Origin: JADZAI01 sp047602465
GTDB lineage: Bacteria; Pseudomonadota; Alphaproteobacteria; Micropepsales; Micropepsaceae
Direction of reading: 5' to 3'
Assembly: GCA_047602465.1 (NCBI GenBank)
Contig: JASGHF010000001.1
Coordinates: 496,001-560,000, forward strand
DNA: 64,000 nucleotides
Part shown: positions 53,517-62,611 of the stretch, piece after piece
Position numbering within the stretch: position 1 is the first letter of the stretch
Layout of the letters: the number at the start of each line of letters is the position of its first letter
Made by a program: the position numbers and the translations under genes
The notes under the pieces: model-generated
The model's database searches: none
Seen by the model: the letters and a program-made list of their open reading frames with translations, nothing else
Told to the model about the DNA's origin: nothing

Positions 53517-55943
53517 CTATTGCGGCTTGTATTCCCGCACAGCCGACTGGGTGCCGTCCTTGTAGGTGACCTGGACCTGCATGGTCTGCAGTCCCGGCGG
53601 GGCTTCCATGTAGGGCATGAAGTCCGACGGGATGGCCATCGGGTCTTTCTCGTCGCAGGGTGGGAAGACGAGTTCCTTGTCCAGCCCGGCCCCGTTGAAC
53701 CCGTACATCGCCTTGCCGATGCCGCAGCGCCAGCTGGTCATGCCGGTGAAGTAGATCAGCTGCTGGCTTTCATTGCCGGGATTGGCCTGGATGAGAATCC
53801 ACGAGGTCCAGGTCATCTCCAGCATGCGCTTGTGCTCTTCGCCCAGCGCCGAGGTGCCGGCCTCGAAGGCCAGCGCGAACGGACCCATCTCCTGCCCGTT
53901 CATGTTGATGTATTTCAGATAGATCGTCGTCGACTGCTGGTCGACGGGCAGCGAGATCCACGAGTTCGGCGCGGGCTTGCCCGTGCGCTGGTCGATCATG
54001 CCGCTGGAGCCGGTGTCGACGAACTCACCCGTCTCGCCGAGGCGATAGAAAATCTGCGTCGCCGCCTCCGGGATGATGAAGGTGACGGACCAGCCGGCAT
54101 TGTTGCGGCTCTGGACCAGGGTGGGCTGCGAGCGCGTGGCCTGAAGCTGCGGCTCCAGCACCTTCACGCGCTGGCGGGCGGTATCGAGCCACTGGCCGAG
54201 AACCTGAACGTCGACGAAATGACTGATCAGCGTTCCGGCGGCATCGGCCGCGAGGAACTTGTTCAGATTGTCGAATTCCTTCTGCTTGTCGTTCACCGAC
54301 TGGCCGCCGGTGCGGGCTTCGGAATATTCCTGCGCCAGCAGATAATAGCCCGGGCCGTAATCCGGGTTCGCGGTCATGAACTCTTCGACGCGCTTGGTGC
54401 GCTCGGCGTCGATGAACTGCATGGCGTAGACCAGCTTGATCGCCGGGGCCTTCAGCCGCGAGGCGAAGCCGCCATAGATTTCCCGTGCGCCGGCCGTGCC
54501 GTCCTGCGCGCGCAGCAGCTGGGCGAAGCGGTCATGCACGTCGATCGCGTCAACGTCGGCTTCCGCGAAGGCCATGTATTCCTTGCGCGCGTTCGCGGTA
54601 TCGCCCCGCTCCTGATAGACGAGCGCGTTGTGATAATGCTCGGCGGGCGATGTCGGGTTCTCGATGACGCCGCCATTCTTGTCGATGCGCTTGAAGGCGT
54701 CGGCGATCTCGCCGATCGAGCTTTCGATGCGGGCGGTCGAATCCTTGATCTCGGTGGTGTCCGCGCCGATCCGGTCGGTCTTGTCCTCGATCCGGTCGGT
54801 GGTTTCGCGGGTGGCGGAGGTGTCGCCCGCGATCTGGTCGGTCTTCTCCGACGTGCCCAGCACGAAATAGAGAATGGCAGCCGCGACCGCTGCGATGCCG
54901 ACGAGGCTCGCCAGCACGACCCAGAGCTTGCTGTTCGCCGCCCCGGTTCCGCTCTCGATCCGCGTCGTGGTTTCGCGGATGGCGGCGGTGTCCTTCTTCA
55001 CATCGTCCAGCTTGCCGCCCAGTTCGACGCGCAGATCGGCGATGTCGTCCTTCACGCCCTTCACGTCTTCCGACAGCGTGTTGAAATAGCCGTTCAGCTC
55101 TTCCCGGCTGACATCCAGAAACAGCTCGGGGTTCACCTTGGTGCGGCCCTGGTCGTGCGCTTCCTGCAGCGGCTCGACCAGTTCGTCGTAATACATGTTC
55201 AGCAGCGACATCTGCGCCGGGCTGACGCGCTTGTTGTGCGCCAGCACGTTGCGGATGCGGCGGATGTCGTCGAGATAGTTGCGGATGGTGACGCGCTTCT
55301 CCTTCAGCAGCGTCAGCAGCGGCGTGTCCTTATAGAGCGGGTCGTAGTTCGGATATTCCTGCGTCGAGACGAACAGGCTCGACAGTTCGGAGAATGTCGT
55401 GCCCGACAGCACGTCGCCGCGATCGGCGGAGGTCAGCCATTGCTGCACCACCTTCTCGCTGAGCAGATCCTTCAGGCGGGCGATCAGCGCCGGCTGGTCC
55501 TCATAACGCTCGGTGATGAGGCTGCGCAGGATCAGTTCCAGCGCCCGCACCTGCTTGCGGCCGACCTCGTCGTCCTGACCGGGCAGCGTGACCGCGAAGG
55601 CGAAATCGGATTTCCGGTCGGCGATCGTCTCCAGCCACGACAGCAGGCGCAGCGCGGCGATGGTGGTGTTGCGCGTTTCATAGGCCGGCGCATCCGGCGC
55701 CAGACGCCCCACCCGGCGCACGCCTTCGCGCAGCGTCGCGTCGAACATGGTCAGTTCGGCGTCGTTCATGCCGATGCGGCTGGCGACGGCGTCACGTCCC
55801 TGCTTGCCCTTGGCGTCGGCATAAGACTTGGCGAGATCGTCCAGGGACGCCGCCGGATCGGCCGGCGCGCCGTTCAGGAACGAAATGAATTTCACCAGCG
55901 CCGGCTGAACCAGCGGAAGAACGTCGGACGCGCGCGTCGTCAT
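53517..55943 (-). CDS. Large membrane protein with a HEPN-like RNxxxH motif and coiled-coil
   Basis: No named family recognised. The 808-residue product (start MTTRASDVLPLVQP at 55943) has a long helical N-terminal region. It holds IRRIRNVLAHNKRVSPAQM, where R231-N232-x3-H236 matches the HEPN ribonuclease motif. Coiled-coil segments follow at about 290-330 (DVKGVKDDIADLRVELGGKL). A single transmembrane helix spans about 340-362 (WVVLASLVGIAAVAAAILYF), then a second coiled-coil with repeated TTDRIE-type segments at about 380-425. A helical repeat-like region (AEHYHNALVYQERGDTANARKEYMAFA) precedes a C-terminal beta-rich part (SWSVTFIIPEAATQIFYRLG-like). Topology suggests a cytosolic N-terminus. 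HEPN domains often cleave RNA in stress and defence, but that is inference. Confidence 0.82.
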   Translation of the reverse strand: MTTRASDVLPLVQPALVKFISFLNGAPADPAASLDDLAKSYADAKGKQGRDAVASRIGMNDAELTMFDATLREGVRRVGRLAPDAPAYETRNTTIAALRLLSWLETIADRKSDFAFAVTLPGQDDEVGRKQVRALELILRSLITERYEDQPALIARLKDLLSEKVVQQWLTSADRGDVLSGTTFSELSSLFVSTQEYPNYDPLYKDTPLLTLLKEKRVTIRNYLDDIRRIRNVLAHNKRVSPAQMSLLNMYYDELVEPLQEAHDQGRTKVNPELFLDVSREELNGYFNTLSEDVKGVKDDIADLRVELGGKLDDVKKDTAAIRETTTRIESGTGAANSKLWVVLASLVGIAAVAAAILYFVLGTSEKTDQIAGDTSATRETTDRIEDKTDRIGADTTEIKDSTARIESSIGEIADAFKRIDKNGGVIENPTSPAEHYHNALVYQERGDTANARKEYMAFAEADVDAIDVHDRFAQLLRAQDGTAGAREIYGGFASRLKAPAIKLVYAMQFIDAERTKRVEEFMTANPDYGPGYYLLAQEYSEARTGGQSVNDKQKEFDNLNKFLAADAAGTLISHFVDVQVLGQWLDTARQRVKVLEPQLQATRSQPTLVQSRNNAGWSVTFIIPEAATQIFYRLGETGEFVDTGSSGMIDQRTGKPAPNSWISLPVDQQSTTIYLKYINMNGQEMGPFALAFEAGTSALGEEHKRMLEMTWTSWILIQANPGNESQQLIYFTGMTSWRCGIGKAMYGFNGAGLDKELVFPPCDEKDPMAIPSDFMPYMEAPPGLQTMQVQVTYKDGTQSAVREYKPQ

Positions 55944-56024
55944 ATGATCGGAATCCCCGTTTGCTCGGGGCACAATAGCGGAAATGGCGGGGCCTGCATC
56001 AGCGCGGCGGATCGCCGCGCCCCG

Positions 56025-56426
56025 TCACCCGGCCTGGGCCGGAACGATGGTGACGCTGTCGCCGCAGCCGCAGGCATCCGTCTGGTTCGGGTTGTTGAAC
56101 ACGAACCGGGCCGACAGCCTGTCGGTGACGTAGTCCATCTCGGTGCCGAGCAGGAAGAGGACCGCCTTCGGCTCCACCAGCAGCGTCACGCCCTTGTCCT
56201 CGACCACCTCGTCGATGGGGCCGCGGCTCTCCGCATACTCCATCGTGTATTCCATGCCGGCGCAGCCGCCATTCTTCACGCCGACACGCACGCCGACATA
56301 GCGGCCGGGCGCCGCGTCCATGATCGTCTGAATGCGGCCGGCGGCGGCATCCGTCAGGCGCACGACCTTGGGCCGTTCGCGGCGCGGACGGCGGGGGGCT
56401 GGCGTTTCGGGGGCGGCGTCGGTCAT
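56025..56426 (-). CDS. sufA: Iron-sulfur cluster assembly A-type scaffold/carrier (SufA-like)
   Basis: A-type carrier that receives Fe-S clusters from SufBCD. The 133-residue protein has a basic N-terminal extension, then VRLTDAAAGRIQTIM. The cluster cysteines are in KNGGCAGMEY and the C-terminal ACGCGDS. The start at 56426 gives MTDAAPETPAP; upstream in-frame ATGs reach into sufT and are unlikely. It is the last gene of the suf operon, 35 bases after sufT. Confidence 0.93.
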   Translation of the reverse strand: MTDAAPETPAPRRPRRERPKVVRLTDAAAGRIQTIMDAAPGRYVGVRVGVKNGGCAGMEYTMEYAESRGPIDEVVEDKGVTLLVEPKAVLFLLGTEMDYVTDRLSARFVFNNPNQTDACGCGDSVTIVPAQAG

Positions 56427-56461
56427 GGGCTTGATATCGGAATGAGGACGGGGCGATTCAA

Positions 56462-56806
56462 TCAGAACATGTTCAGTTCGAGCTTGGCTTCTTCGCTCAT
56501 GCGGCCGGGATCCCAGGGCGGGTCGAAGGTCATCGTCACCTTCACGTCCGCGATGCCCGGCACGCGGCGCACCGCCTCCTCCACCCAGCCCGGCATCTGG
56601 CCCGCGACGGGGCATCCGGGCGCGGTGAGAGTCATGTCGATGGCGACCTTCATATCGTCGTCGACATCGATCTTGTAGATGAGGCCCAGCTCGAAGATAT
56701 CGACCGGGATTTCGGGGTCGAACACGGTCTTCAGCTCACGGATGATCTTGTCCGTCAGCTCGTTCAGCTCGGTCTCGTTCAGCGTCGCGTGGGCTTCGGC
56801 GCTCAT
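56462..56806 (-). CDS. sufT: SUF system accessory protein SufT (MIP18/DUF59 family)
   Basis: Small assembly factor that helps Fe-S protein maturation. The 114-residue protein has FDPEIPVDIFELGLIYKIDV near the N-terminus. MTLTAPGCPVAGQMP follows, with the conserved cysteine, then VTMTFDPPWDPGRMS. It overlaps the sufS stop as ATGA. Confidence 0.93.
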   Translation of the reverse strand: MSAEAHATLNETELNELTDKIIRELKTVFDPEIPVDIFELGLIYKIDVDDDMKVAIDMTLTAPGCPVAGQMPGWVEEAVRRVPGIADVKVTMTFDPPWDPGRMSEEAKLELNMF

Positions 56807-58047
56807 GCCAGCATCTCCCGCGCCGCCTTCACGGCTTCCACCAGCGCATCCACTTCCTCGACCGTGTTGTAGAAGGCGAAGCTCGCCCGCGCCGTGGCGG
56901 TGACGCCCAGACGCTGCATCAGCGGATGGGCGCAGTGATGCCCCGCCCGCACCGCGACGCCGCGCCGGTCGATGATCGTCGCCAGGTCATGCGCATGCAC
57001 GCCCTCGACATCGAACGCCACGATGGCGCCCTTCCCCGGCGCGGTGCCGTAGATCTTCACCCAGTTCAGCGCCGACAGCTTTTGGGTCGCGCGCGCCAGC
57101 AGCGCCTGCTCATGCGCGTGCGCGCCTTCACGGTCCAGCGCATTCAGATAGTCGAACGCCGCTTTCCAGCCGACGCCTTCGACGATGGGCGGCGTGCCGG
57201 CCTCGAAACGATGCGGCGCGTCGGCATAGGTAATGGCGTCGAAGCCGACTTCGCGGATCATGTCGCCGCCGCCCTGATAGGGACGCATGGCCGCCAGATG
57301 CTCCGCCTTCGCATACAGCGCGCCGATGCCGGATGGTCCGTACAGCTTGTGCGCGCAGAAGACATAGAAATCGCAATCCAGCGCCTGCACGTCGACATGC
57401 GCGTGAACCGCCGCCTGGCAGCCGTCGAACAGCACCGGCACGCCGCTGGCGTGGGCCAGCCTTACGATCTCGGCAGCCGGCGTCACCGTACCCAGCACGT
57501 TCGACATATGCGCGATGGCGACCAGCTTCGTCTTGGGGCCGATCAGGCTCGCCAGGTGATCCATATCCAGCGCGCCATCGTCGCCGACGCGCGCCCATTT
57601 GATCACCGCGCCCTGCCGCTCGCGCAGGAAATGCCACGGCACGATATTGGCGTGATGCTCCATCTGCGAAAGCACGATCTCGTCGCCCGGCTGGATGCGC
57701 GGGCCAAGCCAGCTTTCGGCGACCAGATTGAACGCCTCGGTGCCGCCATGGGTGAGGATGATCTCCTCGCGCTTGCCCGCATTCACATAAGAGCGCGCCG
57801 CATCGCGCGCCGCCTCATAGGCATCTGTCGCCGTGCCTGACAGGTAATGCACGCCGCGATGGACGTTGGCGTAGCCCGTCTCCATGAAGCGCGACATCGC
57901 GTCGATCACGCTCTGCGGCTTCTGCGCCGAGGCGGCGTTATCCAGATAGACCAGCGGCCTGCCATAGACATGCTGGCGCAGCACCGGGAAGTCGGCCCGC
58001 ACCCGGGCGACATCGAACGCCGCCGTCACGGGATGGAGCGCGTTCAT
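56803..58047 (-). CDS. sufS: Cysteine desulfurase SufS
   Basis: Releases sulfur from cysteine for cluster assembly, group II type. The 414-residue protein has YLDNAASAQKPQSVIDAM near the start. The PLP-lysine motif CAHKLYGPSGIGALY and the active cysteine region AVRAGHHCAHPLMQRLGV complete it. Length is normal. The ATGA overlap with sufD supports coupled translation. Confidence 0.95.
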   Translation of the reverse strand: MNALHPVTAAFDVARVRADFPVLRQHVYGRPLVYLDNAASAQKPQSVIDAMSRFMETGYANVHRGVHYLSGTATDAYEAARDAARSYVNAGKREEIILTHGGTEAFNLVAESWLGPRIQPGDEIVLSQMEHHANIVPWHFLRERQGAVIKWARVGDDGALDMDHLASLIGPKTKLVAIAHMSNVLGTVTPAAEIVRLAHASGVPVLFDGCQAAVHAHVDVQALDCDFYVFCAHKLYGPSGIGALYAKAEHLAAMRPYQGGGDMIREVGFDAITYADAPHRFEAGTPPIVEGVGWKAAFDYLNALDREGAHAHEQALLARATQKLSALNWVKIYGTAPGKGAIVAFDVEGVHAHDLATIIDRRGVAVRAGHHCAHPLMQRLGVTATARASFAFYNTVEEVDALVEAVKAAREMLA

Positions 58048-59270
58048 GCGGCCTCCAGCTTCTGCAAACGGTTCAGCACGAAGGCGCGCATCGCATCGGC
58101 TTCCGGCGTGTGGGCCAAGCGCGCCAGGCCTTCCTGCAGGAACGCCTCGGTCAGCATCGCGCGCGCCTCGCGCTCCGGAATGCCGCGCGCGCGCAGATAG
58201 AACAACGCATTGGCGTCGAGATCGCCGATGGCCGCGCCATGGCCGCAGACCACGTCTTCGGCGTGAATTTCCAGTTCGGGCTTAGCGTCGGCCTCCGCGC
58301 CCTTGCTCAGCAACAGCGCGCGCGTCGACTGCTTGCTGTCCGTGCCGTCAGCCCCCGGCCGCACGAGGATACGCCCCTGCGCCACGCTGCGGGCCTTGTC
58401 CGCCAGTACCGACTTGAAGACGAGGTCGGATCGCCCGTCACGCACGGCGTGTTCGACCACGGCGGTCACGTCGCCATGTTGCGCGCCGTTCAGCAGCGAC
58501 AGCGCCGTCAGCCGCACCCGCGCCATGCGCTGGGTCAGGTCCGCGTGGATCTCGTGCCGGGCCAGCGCCCCATCGCCCGCCGCGAGCGCCACATCGTAGA
58601 GCGCGCCCGCTTCGACATCGGCCATCACGGTGCCGACATGCGTTTCGCCCGAAACGCCGCCCGCGATCTTGTAGTGCGTCAACCGGCTGTTCGCCGCGAG
58701 ACGGAAATCGAAACCGAGATTGGCGAGGCCCGCCGCGCCTTCGGCCTCATGGCTCTCCAGCAGGGTCAACGCCGCATTCGTGCCCAGCACGACCACCACC
58801 CGGCTGTGCCGCGCGGCAGCAGACGGCGACTGGCCGAGGAACACGAGATGGATTGGCCGCTTCCCCTCGAAATTATGTGACACGCGCACGGCGACGCCGC
58901 CCATCATCCGCGCCAGCGCCAGATCGGCCATCGCCGAAGCCGCCTTCGCGCCGAACGCCGCACGCGCCCAGTCCGGCGCGGCATCGTCCAGCGCAGCGAT
59001 CTCGATGGCCGGCTCCGCCGTCACGCGCGACAGGTCGGGCCGGTAATAGCCATTGGCGAATACCAGCGTGTCGGCCTCGATCCCCGCGAACGGGTTGGCC
59101 GCGCTGATGCCTGCGCCATCATAGGCGCCGGCCACCGGCAGATCGGCATCCACGCGAGACTTCAGATCGGTGTAGTGCCAGGCCTCGATCCGGCGATGCG
59201 GCACGCCGGTGCGCGCGAAGCGGGCATCCGCTTCGGTCCGCCGCACGACGAGGGCCGCGTTCGCGCTCAT
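58044..59270 (-). CDS. sufD: Fe-S cluster assembly protein SufD
   Basis: Scaffold partner of SufB and SufC. The 408-residue protein has the family N-terminus RTGVPHRRIEAWHYTDLKS. A central helical/beta-helix region carries ALLLSKGAEADAKPELEIHA, and EDVVCGHGAAIGDLDANALFYL leads to the C-terminus. It overlaps both sufS and sufC by 4 bases. Confidence 0.95.
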   Translation of the reverse strand: MSANAALVVRRTEADARFARTGVPHRRIEAWHYTDLKSRVDADLPVAGAYDGAGISAANPFAGIEADTLVFANGYYRPDLSRVTAEPAIEIAALDDAAPDWARAAFGAKAASAMADLALARMMGGVAVRVSHNFEGKRPIHLVFLGQSPSAAARHSRVVVVLGTNAALTLLESHEAEGAAGLANLGFDFRLAANSRLTHYKIAGGVSGETHVGTVMADVEAGALYDVALAAGDGALARHEIHADLTQRMARVRLTALSLLNGAQHGDVTAVVEHAVRDGRSDLVFKSVLADKARSVAQGRILVRPGADGTDSKQSTRALLLSKGAEADAKPELEIHAEDVVCGHGAAIGDLDANALFYLRARGIPEREARAMLTEAFLQEGLARLAHTPEADAMRAFVLNRLQKLEAA

Positions 59271-60025
59271 GCCGCCGCCTTCACCACAGCGTCATAGCCG
59301 GACTTCTCAAGCTCCAGCGCCAGCTCGCGCCCGCCGGACTTGATGATGCGGCCGCCGGCCAGCACATGCACCGCATCCGGCACGATGTAATCGAGCAGGC
59401 GCTGGTAATGCGTGATGACCAGCATCGCGCGATCGGGGCTGCGCAGCGCGTTGACGCCCTCGCTCACCAGCTTCAGCGCGTCGATGTCGAGGCCGCTGTC
59501 GGTCTCGTCCAGCACGGCGAAGCCCGGCTCGAACAGAGACATCTGCAAAATCTCGGCGCGCTTCTTTTCGCCGCCCGAGAACCCGGCGTTCAGCGGCCGC
59601 TTCAGCATGTCGTCATTGATGTTCAGCGTCTTGGCCTTGGCGCGCACGAGGCGCAGGAACTGCGCCGCATCCAGCGGCTGCTCGCCGCGCGCCTTCTTCT
59701 GGGCGTTCAGCGCCGTGCGCAGGAATGTCATGGTCGTGACGCCGGGAATCTCGATGGGATATTGCAGCGCCAGGAACACGCCTTTCGACGCGCGCTCTTC
59801 CGGCGCGAGGCCGACCAGGCTTTCGCCGCGATAGAGAATATCGCCGCCCGTCACCTCGTAGCCGTCACGCCCGGCCAGCGCATAGGACAGCGTCGACTTG
59901 CCCGACCCGTTCGGCCCCATGATGGCATGAACCTCGCCCGCCGGGATCGACAGGCTCAGCCCTTTCAAAATCGGCTTGCCGCCGACTTCGACATGCAGGT
60001 CACGGATGTCCAGAAGGCCACTCAT
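59267..60025 (-). CDS. sufC: Fe-S cluster assembly ATPase SufC
   Basis: ABC-type ATPase of the SufBCD complex. The 252-residue protein has Walker A MGPNGSGKSTLSYALAG, the signature FSGGEKKRAEILQMSLF and Walker B FAVLDETDSGLD, as in SufC. Length is normal. It overlaps sufB and sufD by 4 bases. Confidence 0.96.
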   Translation of the reverse strand: MSGLLDIRDLHVEVGGKPILKGLSLSIPAGEVHAIMGPNGSGKSTLSYALAGRDGYEVTGGDILYRGESLVGLAPEERASKGVFLALQYPIEIPGVTTMTFLRTALNAQKKARGEQPLDAAQFLRLVRAKAKTLNINDDMLKRPLNAGFSGGEKKRAEILQMSLFEPGFAVLDETDSGLDIDALKLVSEGVNALRSPDRAMLVITHYQRLLDYIVPDAVHVLAGGRIIKSGGRELALELEKSGYDAVVKAAA

Positions 60026-61476
60026 CCAACACTTCCTTCAAGGCTGATGCCCACCAGCTTCTGCGCCTCGACGGCGAATTCCATCGGCAATTGCTGCAGC
60101 ACGTCGCGGCAGAAGCCGTTGACGATCAGCGCCACGGCCTCCTCCTCCGGAATGCCGCGCGAGGTCGCGTAGAACAGCTGGTCTTCCGAAATCTTCGAGG
60201 TCGTCGCCTCATGCTCCAGCTTGGCGCTGGGATTGCGGCTCTCGATATAGGGCACGGTATGCGCGCCGCACGACTTGCCGATCAGCAGCGAGTCGCACTG
60301 CGTGAAATTGCGCGCATTGTCGGCGCGGGGATGAATGCTCACCTGCCCGCGATAGGTGTTCTGCGCGTGACCGGCGCTGATGCCCTTGGAGACGATACGC
60401 GAGCGCGTGTTCTTCCCCAGGTGGATCATCTTCGTGCCGGTATCGGCCTGCTGGTAGTTGTTGGCGATGGCGATGGAGTAGAACTCACCCACGCTGTCAT
60501 CGCCGCGCAGGACGCAGCTTGGATATTTCCAGGTGATCGCCGATCCGGTCTCGACCTGCGTCCACGAAATCTTCGAGGCCCTGCCCCGGCAGTCGCCGCG
60601 CTTGGTCACGAAATTGTAGATGCCGCCCTTGCCGTTCTCGTCGCCCGGATACCAGTTCTGGACGGTCGAATACTTGATCTCGGCATTGTCGAGCGCGACC
60701 AGCTCAACCACCGCGGCATGCAGCTGATTCTGGTCGCGCTGCGGCGCGGTGCAGCCTTCCAGATACGAGACATAGCTGTCGCGGTCGGCGATGATCAGCG
60801 TCCGCTCGAACTGCCCCGTCTCCGCCGCGTTGATGCGGAAATAGGTGGAAAGTTCCATCGGACAGCGCACGCCCGGCGGGATGTACACGAACGACCCGTC
60901 GGAGAAGACGGCCGCATTCAATGTCGCGTAGAAATTGTCCGTCGACGGAACGACGCTGCCCAGATATTTGCGCACCAGCTCGCCATGCTCGCGCACGGCT
61001 TCGGAGAACGAGCAGAAAATCACGCCGGCCTCGGCCAGCTTCTCCTTGAACGTCGTCACCACCGACACGCTGTCGAACACCGCGTCCACCGCCACATTCG
61101 CCAGCATCTTCTGCTCGGCCAGCGGAATGCCCAGCTTGGCATAGGTCTTCAGCAGCTCCGGATCGACCTCGTCCAGGCTCTCAAGCTTCGGCTTCTGGCG
61201 CGGCGCGGAATAGTAATAGGCGTCCTGGAAGTCGATCCTGGGATAGTTCAGCATCGCCCAGGTCGGCTCGGCCATTTCCTTCCAGCGGCGGAACGCCTCA
61301 AGACGCCAGTCGAGCAGCCATTGCGGCTCGCCCTTGCGCTCGGAAATGAAGCGCACGGTGTCTTCGTTCAGCCCTTTGGGCGCGCGATCGGATTCGATCT
61401 CGGTGACGAAGCCGTATTTATACTTCTCGGTCTGCAGACCGCCGACGGTGTCGATGGTTTCCTGAACGGCGGCCAT
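60022..61476 (-). CDS. sufB: Fe-S cluster assembly protein SufB
   Basis: Scaffold subunit on which clusters form. The 484-residue product starts MAAVQETIDTVGGLQTEKYK. Conserved parts are YIPPGVRCPMELSTYFRINA, YLEGCTAPQRDQNQLHAAVV and NTYRGQVSIHPRADNARNFT. CDSLLIGKSCGAHTVPYIES and DQLFYATSRGIPEEEAVALI follow. The start at 61476 overlaps the upstream desulfurase stop by one base. An upstream extension in frame lies within that gene and is spurious. Confidence 0.96.
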   Translation of the reverse strand: MAAVQETIDTVGGLQTEKYKYGFVTEIESDRAPKGLNEDTVRFISERKGEPQWLLDWRLEAFRRWKEMAEPTWAMLNYPRIDFQDAYYYSAPRQKPKLESLDEVDPELLKTYAKLGIPLAEQKMLANVAVDAVFDSVSVVTTFKEKLAEAGVIFCSFSEAVREHGELVRKYLGSVVPSTDNFYATLNAAVFSDGSFVYIPPGVRCPMELSTYFRINAAETGQFERTLIIADRDSYVSYLEGCTAPQRDQNQLHAAVVELVALDNAEIKYSTVQNWYPGDENGKGGIYNFVTKRGDCRGRASKISWTQVETGSAITWKYPSCVLRGDDSVGEFYSIAIANNYQQADTGTKMIHLGKNTRSRIVSKGISAGHAQNTYRGQVSIHPRADNARNFTQCDSLLIGKSCGAHTVPYIESRNPSAKLEHEATTSKISEDQLFYATSRGIPEEEAVALIVNGFCRDVLQQLPMEFAVEAQKLVGISLEGSVG

Positions 61477-62600
61477 TATGCAGCCTCCGCCGTGCGGCGC
61501 TTCAGCGCCTTGTCCGCGAACGCCGTCCATGCCGCGACGAAGCCGTCGATCTCCGCGCCCGTCGTCTCCGGCCCCAGCGAGACGCGGATGGCGTCGGCCG
61601 GATGCGCCGCGCCCATCGCGGCCAGCACATGGCTCACCTTCATCTTGCCGCTGGAGCATGCGGCGCCTGAGCTGATGGCGAAGCCGGCGAGGTCCATCGC
61701 CATCATCTGGGTCTCGCCCGCAACGCCCGCAAGGCCGAACATCGACGTGTTGGGCAGGCGCGCAACGCCCGCGCCATAAACGACCACCTGCGGAACGGCC
61801 TCAGCGATCTTCGCTTCCAGACGATCCCGCAGCATCGCCGTCTTCGACCAGTCGGCAGGCGACGCCGCCGCTGCGCCGAACGCCGCGATGGCCGCCACAT
61901 TCTCGGTGCCCGAACGGCGGCCAAGCTCCTGCCCGCCACCGGCAATCTGTGCGCTCACGCGGATGCCGTCGCGCACGACCAGCGCGCCCGCACCCTGAAT
62001 ACCGCCCATCTTGTGCGCCGACACCGTCATCAGGTCCGCGCCGAGATCGCGCAGATTGACTTCGACACGCCCCGCCGCCTGCGCCGCATCGACATGGAGC
62101 AGGCCGCCCACCGCCTTCACGCGCTGCGCGATCCCGGCCACCGGCGCGATCACGCCCGTCTCGTTATTCGCCAGCATCACCGACACGAAGACCGGCGCCG
62201 GCACATTCGCCAGCGCGCGATCCAGCGCATCCAGATCGATCACGCCGTTCGCGTCGACGCCCAGCGTGCGGAACACGCCCGGCGCGGCAACCGCGTTCGC
62301 CATCACCGAGTCATGCTCGGTCATGCCGACCAGAATGGATTTCATGCCATTCGCCGCCAGCACGCCGCGCAGGGCCAGCGCGTTCGCCTCGGTTCCGCCG
62401 CTGGTGAAGATCACCTCCGCCGGAAACGCGCACACCAGTTCGGCGACGGCGGCGCGCGCGTCTTCAACGATACGGCGCGCGGCGCGTCCGCCCGCATGCA
62501 CCGACGAGGGATTGCCGCCCGCCTCCAGCGCCGCGTTCATGGCGGCGCGTGCGGCCGGCAGAGCCGGCGTCGTCGCGTTGTGGTCCAGATACACGGCCAT
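61476..62600 (-). CDS. Cysteine desulfurase, NifS/IscS-like (group I)
   Basis: A second cysteine desulfurase next to the suf genes. The 374-residue product has YLDHNATTPALPAARAAM near the start. The PLP-lysine motif is VSAHKMGGIQGAGALVV, and the active cysteine is in AISSGAACSSGKMKVSHVL. It is distinct from SufS, being of the IscS-like group. It is one base from sufB and 11 bases after iscR. Having both types in one operon is seen in several alphaproteobacteria. Confidence 0.93.
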   Translation of the reverse strand: MAVYLDHNATTPALPAARAAMNAALEAGGNPSSVHAGGRAARRIVEDARAAVAELVCAFPAEVIFTSGGTEANALALRGVLAANGMKSILVGMTEHDSVMANAVAAPGVFRTLGVDANGVIDLDALDRALANVPAPVFVSVMLANNETGVIAPVAGIAQRVKAVGGLLHVDAAQAAGRVEVNLRDLGADLMTVSAHKMGGIQGAGALVVRDGIRVSAQIAGGGQELGRRSGTENVAAIAAFGAAAASPADWSKTAMLRDRLEAKIAEAVPQVVVYGAGVARLPNTSMFGLAGVAGETQMMAMDLAGFAISSGAACSSGKMKVSHVLAAMGAAHPADAIRVSLGPETTGAEIDGFVAAWTAFADKALKRRTAEAA

Positions 62601-62611
62601 GGCGTTCGACT

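Noticed and set aside
53475..56678. Open plus-strand frame of over 1000 codons opposite the HEPN-like gene
   Set aside because: It is a shadow of the minus-strand gene in GC-rich DNA; it has no domain sense and also crosses sufA.
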